Source of the DNA: Anoplolepis gracilipes
Taxonomy: Eukaryota; Arthropoda; Insecta; Hymenoptera; Formicidae
Direction of reading: 5' to 3'
Length of the DNA: 64,000 nucleotides
NCBI RefSeq assembly: GCF_047496725.1
Contig: NC_132982.1
Span: forward strand, 2,511,501 to 2,575,500
Shown: positions 48,816 to 58,901 of the stretch, piece by piece
Numbering within the stretch: position 1 is the first letter of the stretch
Layout: the number at the start of each line of letters is the position of its first letter
The notes under the pieces: generated by a model
What the model was told of the DNA's origin: nothing
Databases searched by the model: none
The model's input: the letters and a program-made list of their open reading frames with translations, nothing else
Position numbers and translations under genes: made by a program

Positions 48816-49396
48816 CAAGATGGGTAGGTGCTCGAAGACGTAGCAGACGAAGAGTATGCTGTAGACGGTGGACCTGCCGCTCGCCTCGTCCACCTGCATC
48901 TTCTTTTTTCTCAAGCATGCCCTGCTGTTGGTCGAGCCGCTGGTGCACGAGCCGCTCGAGGGATCCCAGTGCTGAGGATGACAGTCGAACGCGCCCGAAG
49001 AGTTCTTCGAACTCGCCTCGGACAGGTCCGAAACAGACTTGAGCAGTTCGGAGGTCGGCGACCGGCAAACGTTCCTGAAGAGCGCGACCAGGACGGCGAC
49101 GAAGGACGCGAGTGCTAGCAGACTCCTTAGCGAGTTGACGAAGATCCCGTATTTATGGGAAATCTCGTGGGCCAGGAAGACGCAGACTTCCGGCTCGAAG
49201 TTGAGGACGCCGGTGACGCCGATGCAGGCGCTGATGACGCTCAGGCTGACGAGGTGATATTTGAGATGATTCTTGGTGAGATTGATGGCGTCGTGTTCGC
49301 GGCTGCTGATCGCCGCGAACACGGCGATCGACGTCAGGGTCAGCTCCTGGAGGATGCTCGACGAGTTCAGCACCCATACCAACGTCGAGCATAGTT
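48816..49396 (-). CDS. Divergent 7TM receptor, exon 2 (TM3 to TM6)
   Basis: 581 nt. Its first two bases complete Glu75, and it exits at phase 0 at TTG|GTAATT. Hydrophobic segments: TM3 about 77-104 (LCSTLVWVLN..LTLTSIAVFAAI), TM4 118-138, TM5 157-181, TM6 251-271 (STVYSILFVCYVFEHLPIL). Cys77 at the TM3 start and Cys146 in the second outer loop are the expected class A disulfide pair, and TM6 keeps a Pro (HLP). The DRY position holds Phe-Ala-Ala. The third inner loop (about 182-250) is long, Ser-rich and ends KKKMQVDE. I read this as a divergent rhodopsin-family orphan receptor; ligand unknown. Confidence 0.85.
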
Positions 49397-49691
49397 CTGC
49401 GACAATAAGACGAAGAATGTTGTTTAATTGAATTAATTTTAGTGCCACACAGTCATGATGTTATTTTGTGAGATTAATAAACAGGGTTTGTACTCCCTGG
49501 AAAAACATGAAAAACCTGGAAATCTCATTTTTTTCTTACTTGGAAAAATCAAAGAATTCTCATGGAGTTTTATTGATACTGGGATTTTTTAAAATTTAAG
49601 AAAATTTTTTTTATTGATTTTACTCTCTATTATAAATAATCGGCCAGCTAAGTGAATTAAATATGTGTTTAAAATATATTATATAAGTATA

Positions 49692-50340
49692 CCCATACAG
49701 CACAGATCATTGCAATTACATTGCAGCAACGTTGCAATATTGCAAATTGCAATAAAACATTACAAAAACATTACAGAGATATAAATCTATAAAATATCAG
49801 AACAAGTCAAAATTTTATAATTATATTTTTTAGAGTAAAACGTATAAGAAACATATAAAATATGAAAATGTTGAACTTAAATAAATGTTTGCAATAATAT
49901 TTATCTAAGAAATATTATATTATAAATTTATACATATAATAAATTATACATGTATATAAATTATATAGATATATAATTTTATGTAAATTTATAATATATT
50001 TTTTAGATAAAAAAATTATTACGCACATTTAAGTTCAACTTTTTTGTATTTTATGTGTCCATATGCTTCTGATATTTTATCATGTAGGATTATGTATCAG
50101 AAACAAAAAGTCTTATATGCAACATTAGTCGACGATTGCAGTAACAATGTATTATTGAAAATTCTTGACATTGCAATATTGCTATAATATTTCGTTGCAA
50201 TCTTCCTAAAGGTGGACATTTTAATGTTGCTGCAATCCCACAGTAATGGTGCAGCAACATTTTGCAGTAAATTTGCAATATTGCAATATTGCGGTGAAAG
50301 ATTGTTGCAATGTGTATACAATCTTTCTGTGCTGTATGGG
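49692..50340 (+). mobile_element. Family A MITE, complete (649 bp)
   Basis: Perfect 15-bp ends CCCATACAGCACAGA and TCTGTGCTGTATGGG, flanked by TA on each side. The core is a second inverted repeat (ATGTTGAACTTAAATAAATG against CATTTAAGTTCAAC near 50025). No ORF was seen. TA duplication places it with Tc1/mariner-like elements. Confidence 0.9.
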
Positions 50341-50352
50341 TACATATATATA

Positions 50353-50931
50353 TCCCTACAGCATGATATATTAATGGAATATTGCGGGAACCTTGTCTTG
50401 AAAAATTGGAATATTGCATGCAATATTCCTGAAAACTTGCCACAATATAGATATGTCCGCTCCCAAACTATATTTTGCAATATTTTGTATAATGATGCTG
50501 ATATATGTCAAATCGCATTACATATATATTTCTGTAACGCAAATACAATATTTACAAGATATTGCAGAACATTTCTTATTTGCATAATACTTATTTGTCC
50601 AATGTTTAAACAATTAATTCAATATTTGAATTTCCTGTGTTGGGATTGTATCAGAAGATAAGCTGATAGAAAAATATATTTAATGTTACTAGTTGTGTTT
50701 GCACATTTTGGATATTCTGATGAAAAAAGCTTGAATACAGAATAAATAACGCATAGTAATAAACGAACGAACTAGTGAAAAAGATATGATTGCATTGTAA
50801 TATAGCAGTAATATTTTGCACTATATCTCCAATAAAATATACTATTTGCACAATATTGCTTCAATATTTGTAACATGTCACAATATTAAAATATTCATGC
50901 AATATTTTAGCAATATTTTGTGCTGCAGGGG
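50353..50931. mobile_element. Family B MITE, uninterrupted (579 bp)
   Basis: Ends TCCCTACAGCATGATATA and TTTTGTGCTGCAGGGG, flanked by TA (50351-50352 and 50932-50933). It gives the empty-site reference for the nested copy at 22077-23292. Confidence 0.85.
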
Positions 50932-51260
50932 TATCTTTATATACATATATGTACATATTTTTGTAATTTTATTGATAAAAAAAAAATGAAAATTTTATGC
51001 AACTAAAAAATATTTGTCTTATAAAAATTATTATTTAATTTTAAATGTCGCACTTGAAATTTAAGAGCTCTGTACTTTTTTCTTCGTATGAATGAAAAAC
51101 ATTAGAAAATGCATACAATAAAAAAAAAACTTATTTTAGAAAATTGCATCCAAAATTTTTTACCTGGAATTTTGCACAAATAATCTGAGAATTTTCAGGG
51201 AATTTTTTTACAAAATTTTTGAATAGGTCTCTTGGTAAAATAAAATATAATTATAGTTAC

Positions 51261-51485
51261 CTCCAAAGTGATTCGCTGGACGAATTAAGGTAAGAATCGC
51301 GTATAACAGCAATCCTAATTGATGCGCGAGACTTTGCGAAAGAATCGCAACTGTCAGCACGTCGATTCTTCTTTTCGCGGATGATGATTGATTCTGGTAG
51401 ATCAATAGGGACCATGACAACAGCAGAATGCATATCGGTGAACCTACGCACGTGGCTAGCCATTCGCCCACTTCGCTTCGCATCT
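51261..51485 (-). CDS. Divergent 7TM receptor, exon 1 (TM1 and TM2)
   Basis: The coding start is taken as ATG 51483-51481, two bases after the acceptor CCCCCGCAG. From it the eight exons give exactly 750 codons including stop. Residues 1-74: TM1 about 9-30 (LATCVGSPICILLLSWSLLI), a basic inner loop NQSSSAKRR, TM2 about 40-68. The donor GGAG|GTAACT leaves one base that joins AA at 49396. The N-terminus would be only eight residues. Because the exon begins at an acceptor, a 5' exon that is untranslated or adds N-terminal sequence should lie at higher coordinates. Confidence 0.75.
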
Positions 51486-51585
51486 CTGCGGGGGAAGAAC
51501 AAAAGCCACAGTTATTCAATCAGTGATTAATTACGTAGTAATTATGTCTTGCACAATTTCGTGATAGTCATTAAAACATTTATTG

Positions 51586-51942
51586 CTCAGACAGCCCACT
51601 TTCGATTTATAAAAATATATGAAATATTTATAATAATTGTTTGAAATTTTACAAATATTACCAAAATATTTCATAAACATTTTTATAATATTCAATTAAA
51701 CAATCGTAAAGATTTATTATAAATATCTCAGCTATTTAGCTTTGAGAAATATTTACGAAATATTATTACAAATATTTAATTTTTTACTTGCCGTAAGTAT
51801 TATATAAAATATTTATTCTATTCTAATTACATGCTGAATATAGTTTTTATGATTTTTTTTATGTATATAAAATATTTACATATTTAAAAAAAATAAATAG
51901 TACAAATATTTATGAATATTTATCATAAATATCATGTCTAGA
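51586..51942. mobile_element. Family C MITE
   Basis: Left end CTCAGACAGCCCACTTTCG; right end degraded near ATCATGTCTAGA. Interior shared with the other C copies (ATATTTCATAAACATTTTTA). Confidence 0.65.
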
Positions 51943-51967
51943 TTGTAAATAATAAAAATGATAAATA

Positions 51968-52639
51968 GCCTATACAGCACAGATTATTGTAATTACATTA
52001 CAGCAATGTTGCAATATTGCAAATGAAACATTGCAGAAACATTGCAGAGATATAAATTCACAAAATACAGCACAGTTGTTGCAACATAATATAAATATTT
52101 TGGAAAAATTTCAAAATCAAAATTCTATAATTACATTTTTTAGGGGAAAACGTATGGGAAACATAAAATATAAAAATTTGAACTTAAAATAAATGTAATA
52201 ATATTTAGTATATTATAAATTTACATATAATAAATTATATATATATTTATATATATATACATATATATGTATATAAAATTATATATATATATATATAATT
52301 ATATGTAAATTTATAATATTTTTCAAATAAAAAATTATTACAAATATTTATTTAAGTTCAACTTTTTCGTATTTTATGCTTCTGATATTTATCTATATAT
52401 TTATCAGGAACAAAAATATTCTTATACGCAACATCATTCAACAAAGTTGCAATAAAAATACATTATTGAAAATTTATAACATCGCAATATTGCAATAATA
52501 TTTCGGTGCAATCTTCATAAAGGCGGACATTTTAATTGCAATCCCGCAGCAACATTTCGCAATAAATTTTCAATATTGCAATGTTGCGGTGAAAGATTCA
52601 ATGTTGCAACGTGTATACAATCTTTCTGTGCTGTATGGG
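51968..52639 (+). mobile_element. Family A MITE
   Basis: Left end CCTATACAGCACAGATTATT, right end TCTTTCTGTGCTGTATGGG. It has the same palindromic core as the other copies, expanded by TA repeats. Confidence 0.85.
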
Positions 52640-53524
52640 AGCTTAGTTGTATGAATTCTTCTTATGAATTGATTTAGAGTAAATTTGACTAACAAAAAAA
52701 AATAGAATGCCTCATTTTCATCAAAATACTGTATTGCTAATATTTTTCATGTTCAAGTTGGGAGACTTTCTTCTCCTTATAAGCCAGCATGTTCAGATAT
52801 GTATTGTGACCGATGAGGACAATTCTGCGGGAGAGATTCCATGCAAAGAATTGTCCTCCACCATCGGAATGAGACAGGACGTGTTCCCAGTGAGAGTGGT
52901 GTGCGATGTCTATATCCTAATCTCGATGAAAGCCCGACGTTGTGGCAATTAACGCGCCGTGTCGAATTAAATATATCCGCGCGTCAAGAGACAAGCAAAT
53001 TATTGTTAATCAACGGCAGTGGCAGTTAAGTCATTAACCGCGAAGAAGGAAACACAGGCACGATATGTACAAATGTAATCACAGGAGGACGGTGGGGAAT
53101 ATGACGTTTTCACACGACATATCTCCTTTCCCCATCCTCATTCCTTTACGGCTCTCTCTTTTTCGCTATTGGAGTTTACTTTAAGCAGAACTGAGATCTT
53201 GAAGAGATTACACAAAAATGCCAGTAAGTAGTAGTCAACAGAGAATTGCTGAACTGATTACTAATTTTCTACACAATCATGTTTTCTTTCGAAAAAAAGA
53301 AAATTTTTATATAAATTTACTATTTATATTTGTTTAAAATTTTTAATATTTATTTAAAATTTCTTATAAATTCAATATTTATTTAAAATGTTTTATAAAT
53401 TAAATATTCTTTAGTATTTTTTGTGTAGATCAAGTCATCAATTAATAACCTACATTAATTTTTATGTTACAATATTACACTCTCAAGAGACCAAGATTTT
53501 TACAAAAAAATCTGTAAATGATCT
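52640..53524. other. Spacer with a GC-richer patch
   Basis: 52780-53160 is GC-richer and has open frames of 60-80 codons on both strands. It may be an upstream exon or promoter of the receptor gene, but I could not find a splice-consistent reading. Confidence 0.35.
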
Positions 53525-54160
53525 GAGACGTAAAACTTTTTTTTTAATAGAAAAGAAATATTGAAGAAAATACTTAAGTTTATTAAAAGAAAAAAAAGTT
53601 TTTTTCATTATTTTTTTATATATTATTTTTCTTTATAGTTTTTGTTAATATAAAAAAACTAAAGTTCCTATGTTTTTAATTTATCTTTTCTCAAAGGTAA
53701 TTTTAATAAATAAATGAGACTTTTATGTGGGAAATTGTAATATATTATATAATGTAAACATTTTATAAGCTATATTAATATTTTATATATACTAATATTT
53801 TTATTTTACCTTCTTTAATAAATAATTTTAATAGATTAATGAGATTTTTGTTATTAAAATGATATCAATTATAATTTAAATAATTTTCAGTTCGATACAT
53901 AATAAAAATTTTGATTATGCATCTAAATAAAAATTATTTGAATCATGTCGTGTTTGGCATTATTTTAAATAAAAATCTCATTAATCCATTAAAATTGTTT
54001 TCAAAAAGGTAAAATAAAAAATAAAATAATTAGTTTATAAAATGTTTACATTCATGAATTACAAATGAATGGAATGATAGGAAAGATGTTAAAAATATAT
54101 ATAAAAAAAAACAAATTTTGAAAAAAACGAGGTTTGCTGTTTTTTTCACTAAAAAAACGT
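53525..54160. repeat. Family G foldback repeat (copy 2)
   Basis: Shares ATGCATCTAA, TCATGTCGTGTTTGGCAT-type and AAAAATCTCATTAA blocks, in order, with 15925-16540. Confidence 0.45.
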
Positions 54161-55480
54161 ATTTTGTGAAATTAAAAAAAACATTTAATTTTTTTCTATT
54201 TACATCTCTAGCTTGATTATTTTTTAAATCCCAAAAATAAAAGATGGATTTTTTTCTCTATTTTATTTTTGTGTAAGATTTGGGCGCGTTATCCATCTCT
54301 ATCTCTCTCTTTCTCTCTCTTTACCCGATGCTTCTCATATTGTACAACATCGGGGCAACTTTCTATTCCGTGCAGCGTCGACGTCGCGGTCTAATTTATC
54401 GTTCGAGTCAATTCGTGCCTGCGTACAACGAATTTCCCTTCCGTCTGAATCGCGAAGGAAATGGTCCCCCTCATCGACATCGGACCCTTACCAGAGTTTC
54501 GCGTTAGATGCGGATGCAGGAAGAGGAAGACGCATCTTTGATCGCGTAACGATACGTGGCGTTAAATGGCCGTATGGTTTTTTTTTTCGCACACAAATAA
54601 AATTGCGCGTTTCATTTAATATAATATCGCGATAAAAAAATTAATTATATTGCAATTGTACATGATATAAATAAGTAATAAATACTAGGTAATGTAAATA
54701 ATAATCAATAGATAATATAATCAATAAATAATAAGCAATAAATAATAAAAAAATAAGTAATATTTATAAATGTTATGATGGAAGTTGATTTTATTGTTTA
54801 TGGCCGTATTTTACTTGATTATCGAGATAAAAATTGTTTACTGTAATTTTACATCCATAAAAGAAAATAAGAGAAACATATAGCAGTTTCCTGAAAAAAA
54901 AAGAACCTTCGCGGCGAGTTATTGTACTTTCACGCAGACGCTTATCGAAAACATATCGAATTTTATGTGTTCGAGAGGAATGGTAAATATAATAAATATG
55001 TATCTCTTTATCTTCCTATATGCGTATACCTATACATTTCCGGATGCCTGCGGGTCGCGTGCCTTCTTTTCTTTCTTTCTAACGGCGCTCGCACTTTCAC
55101 GTCCGCACAAAATCTACGCATTCCATTCTCGGTCGGCGCGTAAATTTTTTTACTCTTCGTCCCATAATCCTGTGTGTTTTCTCTGGCACAAATTGAATAA
55201 TCAGCAATATAATGCTAAACGCGCTAGATAAAAATAATCTAGAATGTCAAGGATGTGAAAAATATATTCCAGTATTCAAATTTTAACCGCAGCAAGTAGG
55301 TTTAAAATCCGCAGACAGTAATAATTATTATGCAATTCGCTTCGTTGATCTCGTTTAAATATGATATGCATGTTTCCGTTCTAATTTTTCAAAAATTATT
55401 GTAGAACTACAGATTTTGTTTATAAATTTTTTTCTAAAAATCTCTTTTTTTCTTAAAAAAAAGTGTAATTATAATGTAAA
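54161..55480. other. Intergenic spacer
   Basis: AT-rich with a mixed-composition patch at 54270-54560 and another at 54910-55160. No gene was recognised. Confidence 0.45.
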
Positions 55481-55868
55481 AACCGACTATAGATTGATTG
55501 AAGACTTTATATAGAAAGCAAGAAAATATTAAAATTTTTCTCTTTTTTTTGAAAAAAAACGTGATTAGATAGAAATTATTGATTTATGCTTGATTAAAGA
55601 AAAATGTAATTTTTTCCAGACTCTTGTAAATTAAAAACAAATATTAAAGTGTCTCTATAAAAATCGACTATAGATTGATTGAAGACTTAATATAAAAAGC
55701 AAGAAAATATTAGATAATATTAAAATTGTTCTCCTTTTTTGGAAAAAAATATAGTAATTATATAGAATTTATTAATTTAATCTTTCTTAATTAAGGCTTG
55801 ATTAAAGAAAAAATGTAATTTTCCCAGTCGCTTGTAAACAGTTAAAAACAAGTATTAAAGTGTCTCTG
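55481..55868 (+). repeat. Tandem duplication, about 181-bp offset
   Basis: CGACTATAGATTGATTGAAG occurs at about 55484 and 55665, and both units end in ATTAAAGTGTCTCT. The second unit is about 26 bp longer. Confidence 0.8.
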
Positions 55869-55892
55869 GAGATTTTATTGCGGAAAATTATG

Positions 55893-56465
55893 ATTCTAAA
55901 CAACGGGTTAATTAAAAACGACCTGACTAGCCAAAATTATTCAATTTATTTACACGACGTTTCGACCATATGGTTGTGGTCCTTTTCAAGTGTAAACGTA
56001 AATTAAGAAAGAGAAGAAAGAATCCAATGGGACATGTTTAAAGGTAGAACTTAATGATGTAATAATTAAATATGTCACTTAGTTAAAAACAATGGTTATT
56101 AATTTTGAGATGAACACAAACAAGGAGACACGTCATGTCAGCATGAGTTTTTAAACGAAACTGCTTTTTCGAGTTTAAATGAAACTGCTTTTTCGAGTTT
56201 CGTTTAAAAACTCATGCTGACATGACGTGTCTCCTTGTTTGTGTTCATCTCAAAATTAATAACCATTGTTTTTAACTAAGTGACATATTTAATTATTACA
56301 TCATTAAGTTCTACCTTTAAACATGTCCCATTGGATTCTTTCTTCTCTTTCTTAATTTACGTTAACACTTGAAAAGGACCACAACCATATGGTCGAAACG
56401 TCGTGTAAATAAATTGAATAATTTTGGCTAGTCAGGTCGTTTTTAATTAACCCGTTGTTTAGAAT
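55893..56465. repeat. Near-perfect 573-bp palindrome
   Basis: ATTCTAAACAACGGGTTAAT opens and its exact complement closes. Arms of about 268 bp match with a single evident mismatch (GTAAACG versus GTTAACG). They flank a roughly 35-bp centre that itself holds TGCTTTTTCGAGTTT twice. Each arm carries ACGACGTTTCGACC and GGTCCTTTTCAAGTG about 15 nt apart. These resemble the terminal hammerhead-like hairpin of Penelope-like retroelements (family knowledge, not proven here). Confidence 0.85.
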
Positions 56466-56858
56466 TAAATACTAGCGACTTTAATAACTTATAATTTTAT
56501 TATGATTCTACTTTTCGATTAAATAATATATCTCGTTAAGATTCCAAGACACTCGCGTATATCATTATTCAACATTATCGTCGCAGCGAAATCATTTTTT
56601 ATTATTTATGCTAAACCCTCGTTACGCGAGCAAAAGAAACCGGGTTAATTTTGCCGCGAGTATAATAACAATGTCCCTAGGAAACTAGTCCGACGATTCC
56701 GCATCGCCATTATATTCGCGATGATTCGTGTAATCGACCAGTCGTCAGTTTGTTTCCGGATCTGGGTTATTCCGGGAGAGAAAAGTCCGCGGGCGAGGGA
56801 AGAGGAGGAGGCGTTGGTGAATCTCTCTCGTGTGTGTGTGTGTTTTACGAGACGTCGC

Positions 56859-56866
56859 TATAAAAG
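56859..56866 (+). promoter_or_regulatory. TATA box
   Basis: TATAAAAG follows a GC-rich purine block and lies upstream of GATCAGGCC and the short ORF at 56975. Spacing to an initiator near 56880-56890 is plausible. Confidence 0.45.
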
Positions 56867-56974
56867 TCAAAACCGATCAGGCCTTGCTCTTTAAACATAC
56901 AAATGTAAAATTAGAAACACCAAGTTTACGCGATTTATCCATCTCCATCGACCGTTACTCCTCGGCGGGTTGAA

Positions 56975-57085
56975 ATGCCTCCGCGAACGATGCCAAACAT
57001 GTCCGGTGCATTAGTAGAAAGCCCGATCTTTTGTTCAGCAGCTCGAACAAAAGCGGACGACGATTCAATTCCGGATGATACATAA
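56975..57085 (+). CDS. Possible short ORF, 36 codons
   Basis: MPPRTMPNMSGALVESPIFC, then SAARTKADDDSIPDDT and TAA. It is the first ATG in good composition about 110 nt downstream of a TATA box. Three of the Met codons cluster at the start. No signal peptide and no family was recognised. It could equally be the first coding exon of a longer gene or chance. Confidence 0.25.
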   Translation: MPPRTMPNMSGALVESPIFCSAARTKADDDSIPDDT

Positions 57086-57619
57086 AGAGCATACGTCTCA
57101 TTTAAATTTACATTATTATGTAAAAAGTGAAATTATATAGAAAAATTCATCATAGAAAATACAGCATGCAACAAAGATAAAAAGTTATAGAAATAATTAC
57201 ATAAAATAAAATAATTAAAAATATATAAATTTATGTACAATATAATTTTATATATAAATATAAAAATATATAAAAAACATTTAAAAATATATAAATATAT
57301 AATTATGTCAAATATAAACATATAAGAATATGCAATACATATAAACATAAATATAATTATAAAATAATAATAACTGTCGAAATTCAAGATTTTTGTACAC
57401 ACCTGAGTATAATTTTTCATATAATTTGCATATTTTTATAAGCGTTATACTCGTGACAGTTATACATATAATATATATAAGATGTCAAAAATTTATTTTA
57501 TATATAAAATGTTAAAAATGTTTTCAAATTTTCCATGTGCTTTTGTTCTACGCGATAGACGTTAAACGCAAAACGACCGGAGTAAGTTTGCTTTATAGTT
57601 TCGCATAAAGTGTTTTGCT

Positions 57620-57970
57620 CGGCTCGGGGTTAAAGGTGGATATGCGCATTAAGGTGCGTGTATCGGGATGCATTCCACGCATTAGAGATCGACAAGGTCT
57701 CTAACTTTTCAGCGGGAGGCGTGTCTTCGATTAGAATGGAATGTCGAGAGGTGTTAGTGATCGGAGACCAGAAAAACGGCTGGTGGAGGTGAACCTGAAT
57801 CGTCAAGGGGGATGCTGCTCGTCCTGTTTGGACCGGTGCCCGACCTTGTTTCGGTGGAACCAGACCAGTTTTGCCGATAACATCGCCGCAGAGAAGAATG
57901 GTCCCGGCGCAGAATCCTGCGTGGTCCAGGATACTGCTGTTACAAGCGCGGTTCAAAACGGCGTACAACT
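57620..57970. other. GC-rich block, open in several frames
   Basis: Both strands have roughly 100-codon frames (plus: CCSSCLDRCPTLFRWNQTSF; minus: AGFCAGTILLCGDVIGKTGL). Neither shows a recognisable domain. GATTCAG|GTTCAC could serve as a minus-strand donor. It may hold an unmapped exon or a regulatory element. Confidence 0.3.
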
Positions 57971-58309
57971 ATTGATCTGCATTTTCTCCACACATTCAAT
58001 TTCGCGAACTCGATATGTTCAGATTCTCCATTCTTATATATTTACATAATTATATATTTATATTTTTAAATACTTCTTTTATATATTTATATATAAAATT
58101 ATATATTTAAAATCATTGGATAAATTTATATGTATGTAATAATTATATATGTAGATACATGAATTATAAAATTATGTTGTATGTAAATTTATATATTTAT
58201 GTAAAATATTTTTAGTTATTTTGTTTTATATAATTATATTATATTAGTATTATTTATTTTATGTATTTCAAAATTATTTCTATAATTTTTTATCTTGACT
58301 TTATACAAT

Positions 58310-58901
58310 CAGGGTATCTACTCAAACCTTGTGAAAAAAATTTTCTGACGCTTCCCTTGTTTGTTTATTCAAAATTCCAGAATAAAATAATTTTTTTAGA
58401 TTTTTTGATGCATTTTTTTAAATAAGTTTTTCTATTGTACATTTTTATTTTTCATTTTTTACTTATACAAAGGAAAATTATTAGTTATACTACTTAAGTT
58501 TCAAGTGTTAGATTTGAAAATAAACTAAAAAAAACTGAACAGTTTTTGTAAAATTTTTCATGTATAACATTTTTATTTTTTTATTACTAAAAATTACAAT
58601 AAAAAATATATACTATTTATGTTCCATATTTTGTTAAAACATTGAATATATAAATAGAGATATATATATTTTATGTATATTTAGAGATATATATATTTTA
58701 AACGAATATAATACACAATTTGGCCAATTGGTGAATTATTTACAATATAAAAACAAAAAATATAAAAAATAATATCATATACAATTTTCAAAAAATTCCC
58801 TAAATTTCGATAAAATTCTGTGAAAATTCTCTAATTTTTCTAATATAAAAAATCTTTAAAAATTCCTGGTTTTCATGTTTTTCTAGACAGTAGACATCCT
58901 G
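58310..58901 (+). mobile_element. Family H element (592 bp)
   Basis: Inverted ends CAGGGTATCTACT and AGTAGACATCCTG. AT-rich interior, no ORF. Partial relatives lie at 25420-25800 and 49485-51235. Confidence 0.65.

Larger units (their letters stand above)
49485..51235 (-). repeat. Family H repeat split by A and B insertions
   Basis: 49485-49690 and about 50940-51235 align, in reverse, to the two halves of the H copy at 58310-58901 (CCTGGAAAAACATGAAAA at the left; CACTTGAAATTTAAG inside the right part). The middle is occupied by an A and a B element side by side. Confidence 0.5.

Noticed and set aside
48661..49118. Other frames on both strands over the TM3-TM6 exon
   Set aside because: Shadows of the receptor exon, which alone joins in phase at both ends.
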